NCBI RefSeq assembly: GCF_036607905.1
Contig: NZ_CP144555.1
Coordinates: forward strand, 6,138,001 to 6,202,000
Origin: Streptomyces sp. SCSIO 75703
GTDB taxonomy: Bacteria > Actinomycetota > Actinomycetes > Streptomycetales > Streptomycetaceae
Direction: 5' to 3'
DNA length: 64,000 nt
The notes below the pieces were generated by a model. It had not been told where the DNA came from. It did not search any database and saw only the letters and a program-made list of their open reading frames with translations. Every line of letters starts with the position of its first letter. The first letter of the stretch is position 1. A program made the translations under genes and the position numbers. Shown piece by piece: positions 34,185 through 42,952 of the stretch.

Positions 34185-35992
34185 GCCGTCTCCTCGATCT
34201 CTTCCAGTCGGTGCGGGACGTCGTCCTCCGCGAGGACGGTTCGCCCGGCGGGGGCGTCGCCCTCCCCGGTCTCCCGGGTGACCACGGCCCGGTAGCGGGG
34301 CTCGCAGACGAGCAGGTCACGGTGCGTGCCGACCGCGGCGACGGTGCCGTCGTGCAGGAACACGACGCGGTCCGCGCGGTCCAGCAGCAGCGGGGAGGAG
34401 GTGAACACGACGGTGGTGCGCTTCGCACGGAGGTCGCGCAGGCCCCGCGCGATCCGGGCCTCCGTGTGCGAGTCCACCGCGGAGGTCGGCTCGTCCAGCA
34501 CCAGCACCTCCGGGTCCGCGATCAGGGACCTGGCCAGGGCGAGCCGCTGGCGCTGGCCGCCCGACAGGGAACGGCCCCGTTCGGTGAGGCGGGCGTCGAG
34601 GGGGTCCTCGACCCCGACCGAACCCTGTACAAGCGCCGCCAGCACGTCCTCGCACTGGGCCGCGGACAGGGCCGCGTCCGTGCCGACGGCGCCGGACGAG
34701 GGGACGTCGAGCAGATCGCGCAGGGTGCCGGAGAGCAGGACCGGGTCCTTGTCCTGGACCAGTACGGCGGTACGCGCGCAGTCGAGCGGCAACTCGTCGA
34801 GCGGTACTCCGCCCAGCAGGGCCGACTCGCCCGGTTCGCAGGAGTGCCCGCCGAGCCGTTCGGCCAGCCGTCCGGCCACGTCGGGGTCTCCGCACACCAC
34901 GGTGGTGAGCACTCCGGCCGGCGCGAGCAGACCGGTCGCCGGATCGTGCAGGTCGCCGGAGGGGACCTCCGCGGGGCGTGACCCACCGGTGTCCGTGGCC
35001 CGCTCCAGGGAGAGCACCCGCGCGGCGCGCTGGGCGGAGGGCCGGGAGAAGGAGTACGCCATGGCGATCTCCTCGAAGTGCCGCAGCGGGTACGTCAGGA
35101 TCATGACGGAGCTGTAGACGGTGACGAGCGCGCCGACGCCGACGCGGCCGTCCTGGGCCAGGTGCACCCCGTACCAGACCACCGCGATCAGCAGCAGACC
35201 GGGGAGCAGGACCTGGATCGCGGAGATCAGCGACCACATGCGGGCACTGCGCACGGCCGCGTGGCGGACTTCCTGGGAGGCGGAGCGGTAGCGGTCGAGG
35301 AAGAGTTCCTCACCGCCGATGCCGCGCAGTACGCGCAGTCCGGCCACGGTGTCCGAGGCGAGTTCGGTGGCCCGGCCCGCCTTGGCGCGCTGGACGTCGG
35401 CCCGCTGGGTGGCGCGGGGCAGCAGGGGCAGTACGGCCAGGGCCAGCACCGGCAGGCCGAGCGCGACGACGAGGCCGAGCGCCGGTTCGTAGACGACGAG
35501 TCCGCCGCAGACCAGCACGATGGTCAGGGCCGCCGCGGTGAAGCGGGAGACGGCCTCCACGAACCAGCCGATCTTCTCGACGTCGCCCGTGGAGACGGCG
35601 ACGACCTCACCGGCGGCGACGCGGCGGGTCAGGGCCGAGCCGAGCAGCGCGGCCCTGCGGGCGAGGAGTTGCTGGACGCGGCTCGCGGCGGTGATCCAGT
35701 TGGTGACGGCGGCGCGGTGCAGGAAGGTGTCGCCCAGCGCGTTACCCGCGCAGCACAGCAGCATCAGGCCGCCCGCGAGGGCGAGCCGGGAGCCGGAGCG
35801 GTCGACGACGGCCTGGACGGCGAAGCCCACACAGAACGGCAGGGCGGAGACGGAGGCGAAGTGCAGGAGCCCCCAGGCGAGCGCCTTGAGCTGGCCGCCA
35901 AGTTGGTTGCGGAAGAGCCACCACAGCAATCGGGGGCCCGAGCGTGTGTCGGGCACGCCCGGGTCGGGATACGGAAGGTCTTGGATCTGCAT
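34181..35992 (-). CDS. ABC exporter half-transporter with lost Walker A and H-loop
   Basis: The 603-residue protein has six helices (about 25-310) plus an ATPase domain in which the Walker A loop reads CGDPDVAGRLA instead of GxxGxGKST, and the H-loop position reads FTSSP. The Q-loop, the signature LSGGQRQRLALAR and Walker B VLVLDEPTS remain. It therefore cannot bind ATP normally itself but can supply the signature motif to the partner's site. ATG at 35992 matches the usual family start near the first helix; the RBS is weak. It is followed with overlap by the partner gene. Confidence 0.9.
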   Translation of the reverse strand: MQIQDLPYPDPGVPDTRSGPRLLWWLFRNQLGGQLKALAWGLLHFASVSALPFCVGFAVQAVVDRSGSRLALAGGLMLLCCAGNALGDTFLHRAAVTNWITAASRVQQLLARRAALLGSALTRRVAAGEVVAVSTGDVEKIGWFVEAVSRFTAAALTIVLVCGGLVVYEPALGLVVALGLPVLALAVLPLLPRATQRADVQRAKAGRATELASDTVAGLRVLRGIGGEELFLDRYRSASQEVRHAAVRSARMWSLISAIQVLLPGLLLIAVVWYGVHLAQDGRVGVGALVTVYSSVMILTYPLRHFEEIAMAYSFSRPSAQRAARVLSLERATDTGGSRPAEVPSGDLHDPATGLLAPAGVLTTVVCGDPDVAGRLAERLGGHSCEPGESALLGGVPLDELPLDCARTAVLVQDKDPVLLSGTLRDLLDVPSSGAVGTDAALSAAQCEDVLAALVQGSVGVEDPLDARLTERGRSLSGGQRQRLALARSLIADPEVLVLDEPTSAVDSHTEARIARGLRDLRAKRTTVVFTSSPLLLDRADRVVFLHDGTVAAVGTHRDLLVCEPRYRAVVTRETGEGDAPAGRTVLAEDDVPHRLEEIEETA

Positions 35993-36372
35993 GAGGTCCC
36001 AGCGGCTCGGTTCAGGAGGTGCCGCGCGACGCGGCGTCAACAGGGTGCAAACCGCAAAAGGTTCGCCTCGGCGCGCGCCCGGAATCAAGCGAATATCCCG
36101 CGCATGGCACGGTTCCGGCTGGTGGCCGTCGCCGCGGCACGGCGGTGACGTCGTGACGCGTCACCCGTCGTACGCGGTGGTCGGGCCGCGAGCCGCCCGG
36201 CACACCGGGCGGAAGCGGCCGACGGCCGGCCCGGGACGACCGTGAGGGAAGGATCTTCCCGTCGTTCCCCGTTACGGGGGAAGGCGGCCTGCCCTTGCCT
36301 CGTAGGCAGGGATCGCGGAGGCACGGCCGACGGCGTCGGCCGGAGACCGGTCGCGGAGGCGGAGGTCTCCGC
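35993..36372. other. Divergent region between ABC exporter pair and transpeptidase gene
   Basis: No gene seen in 380 bases. Near the ABC start the region is comparatively AT-rich (36050-36100), a likely promoter. GGGAAG and CTTCCC arms with spacer GAT (36246-36260) form a small inverted repeat closer to the transpeptidase gene. Confidence 0.4.
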
Positions 36373-37167
36373 GTGGAGTGGGACCATGGGGAGATGCGAA
36401 ACGGCGGCGGTGGCAACGGCGGTGCACGGCGTACGGCGGTCGCGGCGGCGGCCCTGGGTCTCCTGCTGACCGGAGCGTTCGGGCTCACCGCCTGCCGCGC
36501 ACCGGCCGGCAGCGGCGAGAACCCGGGCGCGACACGCCCGGCCGGGGGCGCCGGTGACCGCGGTGCCGACACGGCCGACCCGACTCGTCTCCCCGGTGTC
36601 GGTGACCGGTACCAGGCCCGCATCCCCGCCGAATCCCGGCAGGTCGTCGCGGTGTACGGGGAGGGAGAGGACTCCGCCGACTCCACGGTCGTGCTGTACA
36701 CGAAGCAGGGATCGGCCTGGCACCGGGACCGCTCCTGGGCCGCGCACAACGGCAGGAAGGGCTGGACGACCGACCACAGGGAGGACGACAAGCGCAGCCC
36801 TGTCGGCGTGTACACCCTCACCGACGCGGGCGGTGTGCTCCCGGACCCCGCACCGGACGGCGGGCTGCCCTACACGCGCTCGGCGTCGTTCGCGGCGCCC
36901 CGCTGGTGGGACAAGGCGTACTGGCACGACTTCGACTACGTCATCGCCGTCGACTACAACCGGGTCAAGGGCACGTCCCCGAACGACCCGACCCGTCCCG
37001 AGGGCGCGGCCAAGGGTGGCGGCATCTGGCTCCACATGGACCACGGCAGCGGCACCTCCGCCTGCGTCAGCCTGCCCAAGCCGGCGATGGAGTACCTGCT
37101 GCGCACCCTGGACCCAGGCCGGCACCCGGTGGTCGTGATGGGGGACAAGGCACACCTGGCCGCCTGA
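36373..37167 (+). CDS. L,D-transpeptidase (YkuD) family lipoprotein
   Basis: The 264-residue protein has a Sec signal with lipobox LTAC (Cys about residue 34), predicting a membrane-anchored lipoprotein, then a linker and a YkuD domain. The catalytic region is IWLHMDHGSGTSACVSLP, containing the conserved His, Gly, Ser and Cys; the usual SHGC core reads SAC. YkuD enzymes form 3-3 peptidoglycan crosslinks, and this secreted branch is often annotated only by fold. GTG at 36373 is chosen for its GGAGG seven bases upstream; ATG at 36394 gives a more usual signal peptide but lacks a spaced RBS. Confidence 0.82.
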   Translation: MEWDHGEMRNGGGGNGGARRTAVAAAALGLLLTGAFGLTACRAPAGSGENPGATRPAGGAGDRGADTADPTRLPGVGDRYQARIPAESRQVVAVYGEGEDSADSTVVLYTKQGSAWHRDRSWAAHNGRKGWTTDHREDDKRSPVGVYTLTDAGGVLPDPAPDGGLPYTRSASFAAPRWWDKAYWHDFDYVIAVDYNRVKGTSPNDPTRPEGAAKGGGIWLHMDHGSGTSACVSLPKPAMEYLLRTLDPGRHPVVVMGDKAHLAA

Positions 37168-37225
37168 TCCCTGCCGGGGAAGCCGTTCGTCCTGCCGGCG
37201 AGGCCCCCTACGCCACGCGCGTACG

Positions 37226-37687
37226 CTACGGCGCGCCGGCGTCCCCCTCCGGCGCGGGACCGTCGATCAGCGTGTCGAGGAGGCCGCCGAGTTGGGCGCG
37301 CTGTTCGTCCGTCAGCGGGGCGAGGATCTCCTCCGCGGCCAGCCGGCGCGCGCCGCGCAGTTCGCGCAGGGCGCCGAGCCCCTCGTCGGTCAGCTCGATC
37401 CGGATCACCCGCCGGTTGGCCGGGTCCTGTGCGCGCCGCACCATCCCGGCCGCCTCCAACCCGTCGACCAGCGTCGTCACCGCCCGCGGCACGACCTCCA
37501 GGCGCTCCGCCAGGTCGGACATGCGGGGCGGGGAGCCGTAGTGCGCCAGGGTGCGCAGCAGCCGGGACTGGGCGGGTGTGATGCCGAGCCCGCCCCGTTC
37601 GAGGTGGCGCTTCTGGATGCGGTGCACCCGGCGGGTGAGCCGCAGCAACTGCTCGGCGAGCAGGCCGTCGGGGTCGGGGGCCGTCAT
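37226..37687 (-). CDS. MarR-family transcriptional regulator
   Basis: The 153-residue protein is a typical MarR dimer unit: helices around residues 10-45, a winged helix with MSDLAERLEVVPRAVTTLVDGLE (about 55-77), the wing segment DPANRRVIRIELTDEG, and a C-terminal dimer helix. It is divergent from the single-gene ABC exporter with 102 bases between starts. In that gap CATTGT and ACAATG form an inverted repeat. It most likely represses its own gene and the exporter and is released by the exported compound. Confidence 0.92.
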   Translation of the reverse strand: MTAPDPDGLLAEQLLRLTRRVHRIQKRHLERGGLGITPAQSRLLRTLAHYGSPPRMSDLAERLEVVPRAVTTLVDGLEAAGMVRRAQDPANRRVIRIELTDEGLGALRELRGARRLAAEEILAPLTDEQRAQLGGLLDTLIDGPAPEGDAGAP

Positions 37688-37712
37688 ACGGGAACAATAT
37701 CAGGATGGCATT

Positions 37713-37735
37713 CATTGTGAGTATAGGTAACAATG
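37713..37735. promoter_or_regulatory. MarR-type operator between regulator and exporter
   Basis: CATTGT (37713-37718) and ACAATG (37730-37735) are perfect 6-bp arms with an 11-base spacer, in the AT-richest part of the gap. The dimension suits one MarR dimer. It sits 25 bases upstream of the regulator ATG and 55 upstream of the exporter ATG. Confidence 0.65.
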
Positions 37736-37789
37736 ACCAATGATCCGCAAGGCTTTCCCGCCCTGCCCCGCCGACCCCCGTAGGAGCCC

Positions 37790-39592
37790 ATGCGCACCCC
37801 CCGTGAACCCCTGCCGAACACGCCTGCCGACGAGAGGGGGCAGCCCCGGCAGGTGCGCCGCATCCTCGGGCTCTTCCGCCCCTACCGCGGCCGGCTGGCC
37901 GTCGTCGGGCTGCTCGTCGGCGCCGCCTCGCTGGTGTCCGTCGCCACGCCCTTCCTGCTGCGGGAGATCCTCGACGTCGCCATCCCCGAGGGCCGTACCG
38001 GCCTGCTGAGCCTGCTCGCCCTCGGCATGATCCTCGGCGCCGTCCTCACCAGCGTCTTCGGCGTGCTCCAGACGCTGATCTCCACCACCGTCGGCCAGCG
38101 CGTCATGCACGACCTGCGCACCGCCGTCTACGGACGGCTGCAGCGCATGTCCCTCGCCTTCTTCACCCGCACCCGCACCGGCGAGGTGCAGTCCCGCATC
38201 GCCAACGACATCGGCGGCATGCAGGCCACCGTCACCTCCACGGCCACCTCCCTGGTCTCCAACCTCACGAGCGTGGTCGCCACGATCGTCGCCATGATCG
38301 CCCTGGACTGGAGGCTGACGGCCGTCTCGCTCCTGCTGCTGCCGGTCTTCGTGTGGATCAGCCGCCGGGTCGGCACCGAACGCCGGAAGATCACCACCCG
38401 GCGTCAGAAGCAGATGGCCGCCATGGCCGCGACCGTCACCGAATCGCTCTCCGTCAGCGGCATCCTCCTCGGCCGCACCATGGGCCGCTCCGACTCGCTG
38501 ACGCGGGCCTTCTCCGACGAGTCCGAGCGGCTGGTCGACCTGGAGGTCAAGTCGAACATGGCGGGCCGCTGGCGCATGTCCGTCATCACGATCGTGATGG
38601 CCGCCATGCCGGCCGTCATCTACTGGACGGCGGGCCTCACCCTGCGACTCGGCGGCCCCGGCGTCTCCCTCGGCACGATCGTCGCCTTCGTCTCGCTCCA
38701 GCAGGGCCTGTTCCGCCCGGCCGTGAGCCTGCTGTCGACCGGCGTGCAGATCCAGACCTCGCTGGCGCTGTTCCAGCGCATCTTCGAATACCTCGACCTG
38801 CCCGTGGACATCACCGAACGCGCCGACCCCGTCCACCTCGACCGGATCAAGGGCGAGCTGCGGTTCGAGAACGTCGAGTTCCGCTACGACGGCACGGACA
38901 CGCCCGTCCTCGACGGCGTCGACCTCACCGTCCCCGCCGGCGGCAGCCTCGCCGTCGTCGGCCCCACCGGCGCCGGCAAGTCCACCTTCGGCCACCTCGT
39001 GCCGCGCCTGTACGACGTGACCGGCGGCCGGGTCACCCTCGACGGGGTCGACGTGCGCGACCTCGACTTCGACACCCTCGCCCGCGCGGTGGGCGTCGTC
39101 TCCCAGGAGACGTACCTCTTCCACGCCTCCGTCGCCGAGAACCTGCGCTTCGCCAAGCCCGAAGCCACCGACGAGGAACTGGTCGAGGCCGCCAGGGCGG
39201 CCCAGATCCACGACCACATCGCCGCCCTGCCGGACGGCTACGACACGGTCGTCGGCGAACGCGGCCACCGGTTCTCCGGCGGGGAGAAGCAGCGCCTGGC
39301 CATCGCCCGCACCATCCTGCGCGACCCGCCCGTCCTCGTCCTCGACGAGGCGACCAGCGCCCTGGACAACCGGACCGAGGCCGCCGTGCAGGACGCCATC
39401 GACGCCCTCGCCGCCAACCGCACCACCGTCACCATCGCCCACCGCCTGTCCACGGTCCGCGGCGCCGACCGGATCGTGGTCCTCGACGCCGGAAGCGTGG
39501 CGGAGCAGGGCACCCACGAGGAACTGATGCGGCTCGACGGCCGATACGCCGCCCTGGTGCGCCGGGACGCCCGCCTGACGCCGACCGGATGA
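37790..39592 (+). CDS. ABC exporter, fused membrane and ATPase domains
   Basis: The 600-residue half-transporter has six helices (about 30-320) and an intact ATPase: Walker A GPTGAGKST, Q-loop SQE, signature FSGGEKQRLAIAR, Walker B LVLDEATS, H-loop IAHRL. It should function as a homodimer, in contrast to the asymmetric pair at 32403-35992. GGAG lies four bases before the ATG. It is controlled, by position, by the divergent MarR regulator and is likely a drug or metabolite efflux pump. Confidence 0.92.
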   Translation: MRTPREPLPNTPADERGQPRQVRRILGLFRPYRGRLAVVGLLVGAASLVSVATPFLLREILDVAIPEGRTGLLSLLALGMILGAVLTSVFGVLQTLISTTVGQRVMHDLRTAVYGRLQRMSLAFFTRTRTGEVQSRIANDIGGMQATVTSTATSLVSNLTSVVATIVAMIALDWRLTAVSLLLLPVFVWISRRVGTERRKITTRRQKQMAAMAATVTESLSVSGILLGRTMGRSDSLTRAFSDESERLVDLEVKSNMAGRWRMSVITIVMAAMPAVIYWTAGLTLRLGGPGVSLGTIVAFVSLQQGLFRPAVSLLSTGVQIQTSLALFQRIFEYLDLPVDITERADPVHLDRIKGELRFENVEFRYDGTDTPVLDGVDLTVPAGGSLAVVGPTGAGKSTFGHLVPRLYDVTGGRVTLDGVDVRDLDFDTLARAVGVVSQETYLFHASVAENLRFAKPEATDEELVEAARAAQIHDHIAALPDGYDTVVGERGHRFSGGEKQRLAIARTILRDPPVLVLDEATSALDNRTEAAVQDAIDALAANRTTVTIAHRLSTVRGADRIVVLDAGSVAEQGTHEELMRLDGRYAALVRRDARLTPTG

Positions 39593-39661
39593 CCACCCGA
39601 CTGATGCAGGCAAGATGATCATATGCCGGGCTTGTCGGGGCGTCAGGGTTACCGTGCCCGC

Positions 39662-40552
39662 ATGCACACGAACACTCCGCGACGGGGCGCGAGGGGCGCC
39701 CGGAACACCACGAGGACCGGGAACGGACCCCGCGGCGGGACCGGCCGGAGGGTCCGTCTGACCCGCCGGGGCCGCATCTGCGTGACCACGGCCGGAGCGA
39801 TCGTGGCGGGCACCGCCGTGGCGCTGCCGCTGATGTCGTCCGGCGGCGACGGAGAATCCCGCCCCGCCTCGCTGGTCATCCCCGAGGGCCGGCGCGCGAG
39901 CCAGGTCTACGCGGCTGTCGACGAGGCACTCGGCCTGCCCGCCGGAACCACCGGGAAGTCGCTCGCCGAAGCCGGACTCGAGCTTCCCCCCGACGCGGAC
40001 GGCGACCCCGAGGGGTACCTCTTCCCGGCGACGTACCCCCTCGACGGGGAGAGCACCCCGGAGAAACTGCTCACCACCATGGTGGAGACGGCCGGCAAGC
40101 GTTTCCGCGCGGCCCCCGTCGCCGCCGGAGCCCAGCGCAACGCGATCGACGTCTACCAGGCCGTCACCATCGCCAGCCTCGTCCAGGCGGAGGCGGCCAC
40201 CAAGGAGGACATGGGCAAGGTCGCCCGGGTGGTCTTCAACCGGCTGGAGCGCGGCATGCCGTTGCAGATGGACTCCACCATCAACTACGCGCTGAACCGC
40301 TCCACCCTCACGACCACCGTCGAGGACACGAAGACCGACAGCCCGTACAACTCCTACCAGCGCATGGGGCTGCCGCCGACGCCCATCAACAACCCCGGTG
40401 ACGACGCCGTGCACGCCGCCGTCAATCCGACGCCGGGGAAGTGGCTGTACTTCGTCACGGTCGCGCCGGGCGACACCCGCTTCACCGCCGACTACGCCGA
40501 GCACCAGCGCAACGTGGCCGAGTTCGACCGGCGGCGGAGCGCGTCGCCGTAG
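39662..40552 (+). CDS. MltG-type endolytic transglycosylase, short form
   Basis: The 296-residue protein has a basic cytosolic N-terminus, one membrane helix (about 45-65), a reduced LysM-like region with IPEGRRASQVY, and the YceG/MltG catalytic domain. The latter contains ASLVQAEAATKEDMGKVA (catalytic Glu), VVFNRLERGMPLQMDST, SPYNSYQRMGLPPTPI and NNPG. MltG cuts nascent glycan strands and sets their length. It is shorter than the usual streptomycete MltG, so it may be a paralogue. ATG at 39662 is preferred; ATG 39623 has no better RBS. Confidence 0.88.
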   Translation: MHTNTPRRGARGARNTTRTGNGPRGGTGRRVRLTRRGRICVTTAGAIVAGTAVALPLMSSGGDGESRPASLVIPEGRRASQVYAAVDEALGLPAGTTGKSLAEAGLELPPDADGDPEGYLFPATYPLDGESTPEKLLTTMVETAGKRFRAAPVAAGAQRNAIDVYQAVTIASLVQAEAATKEDMGKVARVVFNRLERGMPLQMDSTINYALNRSTLTTTVEDTKTDSPYNSYQRMGLPPTPINNPGDDAVHAAVNPTPGKWLYFVTVAPGDTRFTADYAEHQRNVAEFDRRRSASP

Positions 40553-40604
40553 GAGCGTGCGGCCGGGCGGGTGGCTCGGGGATCCGGCCGGGCCGGCCCC
40601 GGCG

Positions 40605-41687
40605 TCACGCGGCGGCCGGCTCGTCCTCCCCGGACAGCAGCCGCCTGATGTCCCGGACGGCCGCGCGGCCCGCGCGGTTGGCGCCGATGGTGCTGGCGGA
40701 CGGACCGTAGCCGACCAGGTGGACGCGGGGGTCGGCGACCGCCCTGGTGCCCTCGACCCGGATCCCGCCACCCGCCTCGCGCAGCCCCAGCGCCGCCAGG
40801 TGCCCGATCACCGGCCGGAAGCCGGTCGCCCACAGGATCACGTCGGCGGCCACCTCCCGCCCGTCGGCCCAGCGCACCCCGTCGGGTGTGATCCGGTCGA
40901 ACATGGGCAGCCGGTCCAGCACCCCGGAGTCGAGACCGGCCCGGATCGCGTCGTTGAGGGGCAGCCCGGTCACGGAGACCACGCTCCGCGGCGGCAGCCC
41001 CTGCCGGACGCGTTCCTCCACGAGCGCCACGGCGGCCCTGCCCGCCTCCTCGTCGAAGGGGCCCTCGCGGAAGACGGGCGGACGCCGGGTCACCCAGGTG
41101 GTGGCCGCGGCGTACGGGGCGATCTCCAGGAGGTGCTGGGTCCCCGAGGCGCCCCCGCCGACCACGATCACCCGCCGTCCGGCGAACTCCTGCGGACCGG
41201 CGTACCGCGCGGTGTGGAGCTGGCGTCCGCGGAAGGTCTCCTGGCCCGGATAGCGGGGCCAGAAGGGCCGGTCCCAGGTGCCGGTCGCGTTGATCAGCGC
41301 GCGCGTCGACCAGGTGCCGTCCGAGGTCTCCACGAGCAGCCGTCCGCCGTCGCCCTCGCGTACCGCGCGGACGCGCACGGGACGGCGCACCCGCAGGCCG
41401 AAGGTCCGCTCGTAGTCGGCGAAGTAGCCGGCGACGACCTCCGCGGAGGGCCGCGCCGGGTCCGCGCCGGTCAGCTCCATGCCCGGCAGGGCGTGCATGC
41501 CGTGCACCTTGCCGTACGTCAGCGAGGGCCAGCGGAACTGCCAGGCGCCGCCGGGGCCGGGGGAGCGGTCGAGCACCACGAAGTCGCGCCCCGGCTCGTC
41601 ACCGGTGCGCCGCAGGTGGAAGGCCGCCGACAGTCCGGCCTGACCGGCGCCGATGACGACGACCTCGACTTCGCGCGGGATGTCCAT
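40605..41687 (-). CDS. FAD/NAD(P)-dependent flavoprotein monooxygenase-like (CzcO/ArsO type)
   Basis: The 360-residue protein has the FAD motif VVVIGAGQAGLSAA (about 9-22), a NADPH fold VIVVGGGASGTQ (about 165-176), and the ATGF segment (LWATGFRP) near the C-terminus typical of group B monooxygenases. The relatives include putative K+-transport-linked flavoproteins, arsenite-associated ArsO and Baeyer-Villiger-like enzymes. No FxGxxxHxxxW BVMO fingerprint is seen (the corresponding stretch reads FRGRQLHTARY, so it is partial). Substrate unknown. ATG 41687 lacks a strong RBS. Confidence 0.85.
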   Translation of the reverse strand: MDIPREVEVVVIGAGQAGLSAAFHLRRTGDEPGRDFVVLDRSPGPGGAWQFRWPSLTYGKVHGMHALPGMELTGADPARPSAEVVAGYFADYERTFGLRVRRPVRVRAVREGDGGRLLVETSDGTWSTRALINATGTWDRPFWPRYPGQETFRGRQLHTARYAGPQEFAGRRVIVVGGGASGTQHLLEIAPYAAATTWVTRRPPVFREGPFDEEAGRAAVALVEERVRQGLPPRSVVSVTGLPLNDAIRAGLDSGVLDRLPMFDRITPDGVRWADGREVAADVILWATGFRPVIGHLAALGLREAGGGIRVEGTRAVADPRVHLVGYGPSASTIGANRAGRAAVRDIRRLLSGEDEPAAA

Positions 41688-42177
41688 GTCCAGGTCAACG
41701 GCGGGAGGCACTCCGGTCTTCCCGGCGCGTCGGACGGGGGCGGGTGTGTCTCGTCCCGGCGCGGCGGGGCGCATCGGCTCGGGACGCCCCCGGGCCGGGA
41801 GGAGCGGGCGACACACCCCCCGCCCTGTACGGCCGCGCTACACGGCGGGCGTGTCGCGCCACGCAGGAGTCCCGCCGGACGGCCGACACGCGCGGGACAC
41901 CTCGTACGCGCCCCAGGGCCGACACGTGCCGCCGCGACACGCCCACCGCGACCGAGGCCCGGCACCTGGCCGACACGCCCTTCGACGACACGCCGGAGAA
42001 CGGACGGACCGACCGCCGACACGCCGCCAGACCCCCGCCCGACGCGCCGCTCCGCCGCCGTACGTGAGCCCTCACGCGGGTCGCCACGCCGGTGCCCTCC
42101 CGGGCGGGCGCGCCGTGCCGTCGTCCCAACCGGCCCGCCCACCACCCTCGGCCCCTGACGTGCGTCAGGATGGGGGC
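41688..42177. other. Divergent gap with scattered GACACG motifs
   Basis: No gene supported in 490 bases. Between about 41850 and 42030 the word GACACG or GACAC recurs seven or more times on the plus strand (as CCGACACGC and variants) at irregular spacing. An open frame across it (41744-42067) has no RBS and a repetitive Arg/Thr/Pro product, so it is not called. Confidence 0.5.
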
Positions 42178-42600
42178 ATGCCCGAAGCCTTCACCACCCG
42201 AGTCCTGAACCTCGCCACCGGGTCCGCGGAGCGGGTCGCGGACATCACCGGCGAGTGCGAGTCCTTCCTCCGCGAGGTGGCGGCGGGCCGCGACGGTCTG
42301 CTCAACGTGTTCGTCCCGCACGCCACCGCCGGGATCGCGATCATCGAGACCGGCGCGGGGAGCGACGACGACCTGCTGGCCGCCCTGCACACCCTGCTTC
42401 CCGCCGACGACCGCTGGCAGCACCGGCACGGCAGCCCCGGCCACGGGCGCGACCACGTCCTGCCCGCCTTGGTGCCGCCGCACGCGACGCTGCCCGTTGT
42501 CGGCGGACGGCTGGAACTGGGCACCTGGCAGTCGGTGTGCCTGGTGGACACCAACAGGGACAACACCGAGCGGCGGGTCCGCCTCGGCTTCCTCGGCTGA
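42178..42600 (+). CDS. YjbQ-family (UPF0047) secondary thiamine-phosphate synthase-like protein
   Basis: The 140-residue protein matches the YjbQ family: ITGECESFLREV, LLNVFVPHATAGIAIIE (metal His), DDRWQHRHGSPGHGRDH, HATLPVVGGRLELGTWQSVCLVD. It covers the whole domain. Some members complement thiamine-phosphate synthase loss, but the natural role is unsettled. A GGGGG-type RBS precedes the ATG. It stands alone, convergent with the deacetylase gene. Confidence 0.93.
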   Translation: MPEAFTTRVLNLATGSAERVADITGECESFLREVAAGRDGLLNVFVPHATAGIAIIETGAGSDDDLLAALHTLLPADDRWQHRHGSPGHGRDHVLPALVPPHATLPVVGGRLELGTWQSVCLVDTNRDNTERRVRLGFLG

Positions 42601-42952
42601 GGCGGCGGCGAGGCACCGGGGAGCCTGCCCGGCCCCGTTCGCCTCCCACCGCCGGTCTGTCGAGGGGCCCGCCGGAACCCGGTCGACGTACCGGTTCGCC
42701 GCGCGTGTCGTCGCGGCCGGGAGCGACGCCGACGACGATCGGGTGCGGGCCGGTGCCGTCGACGACTCGTCAGCACCGGGGCTGGGGGACGTCGGGGGCG
42801 AAGGGGTGCTCGACGTGCCGGACCAGGACGTCGTGTGGGGGGGCGTGACGTCCCCTCCACGGACCGCCGGTGCCGTCGCGTGTGCGGGAGAGCCGCGGCC
42901 TCCGGGGCACGGTGGCGCCGCGCGCCCAAGACACCGCGACGGGGCCCAGGGT
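42601..42952. other. Convergent intergenic stretch, nothing recognised
   Basis: About 350 bases between the YjbQ-type gene and the deacetylase gene. No gene, no strong hairpin and no clear repeat were found. Confidence 0.5.

Noticed and set aside
41744..42067. A 107-codon plus-strand frame rich in Asp-Thr repeats
   Set aside because: No RBS, and the repeats come from GACACG words in noncoding DNA; the following YjbQ-type gene has its own start.
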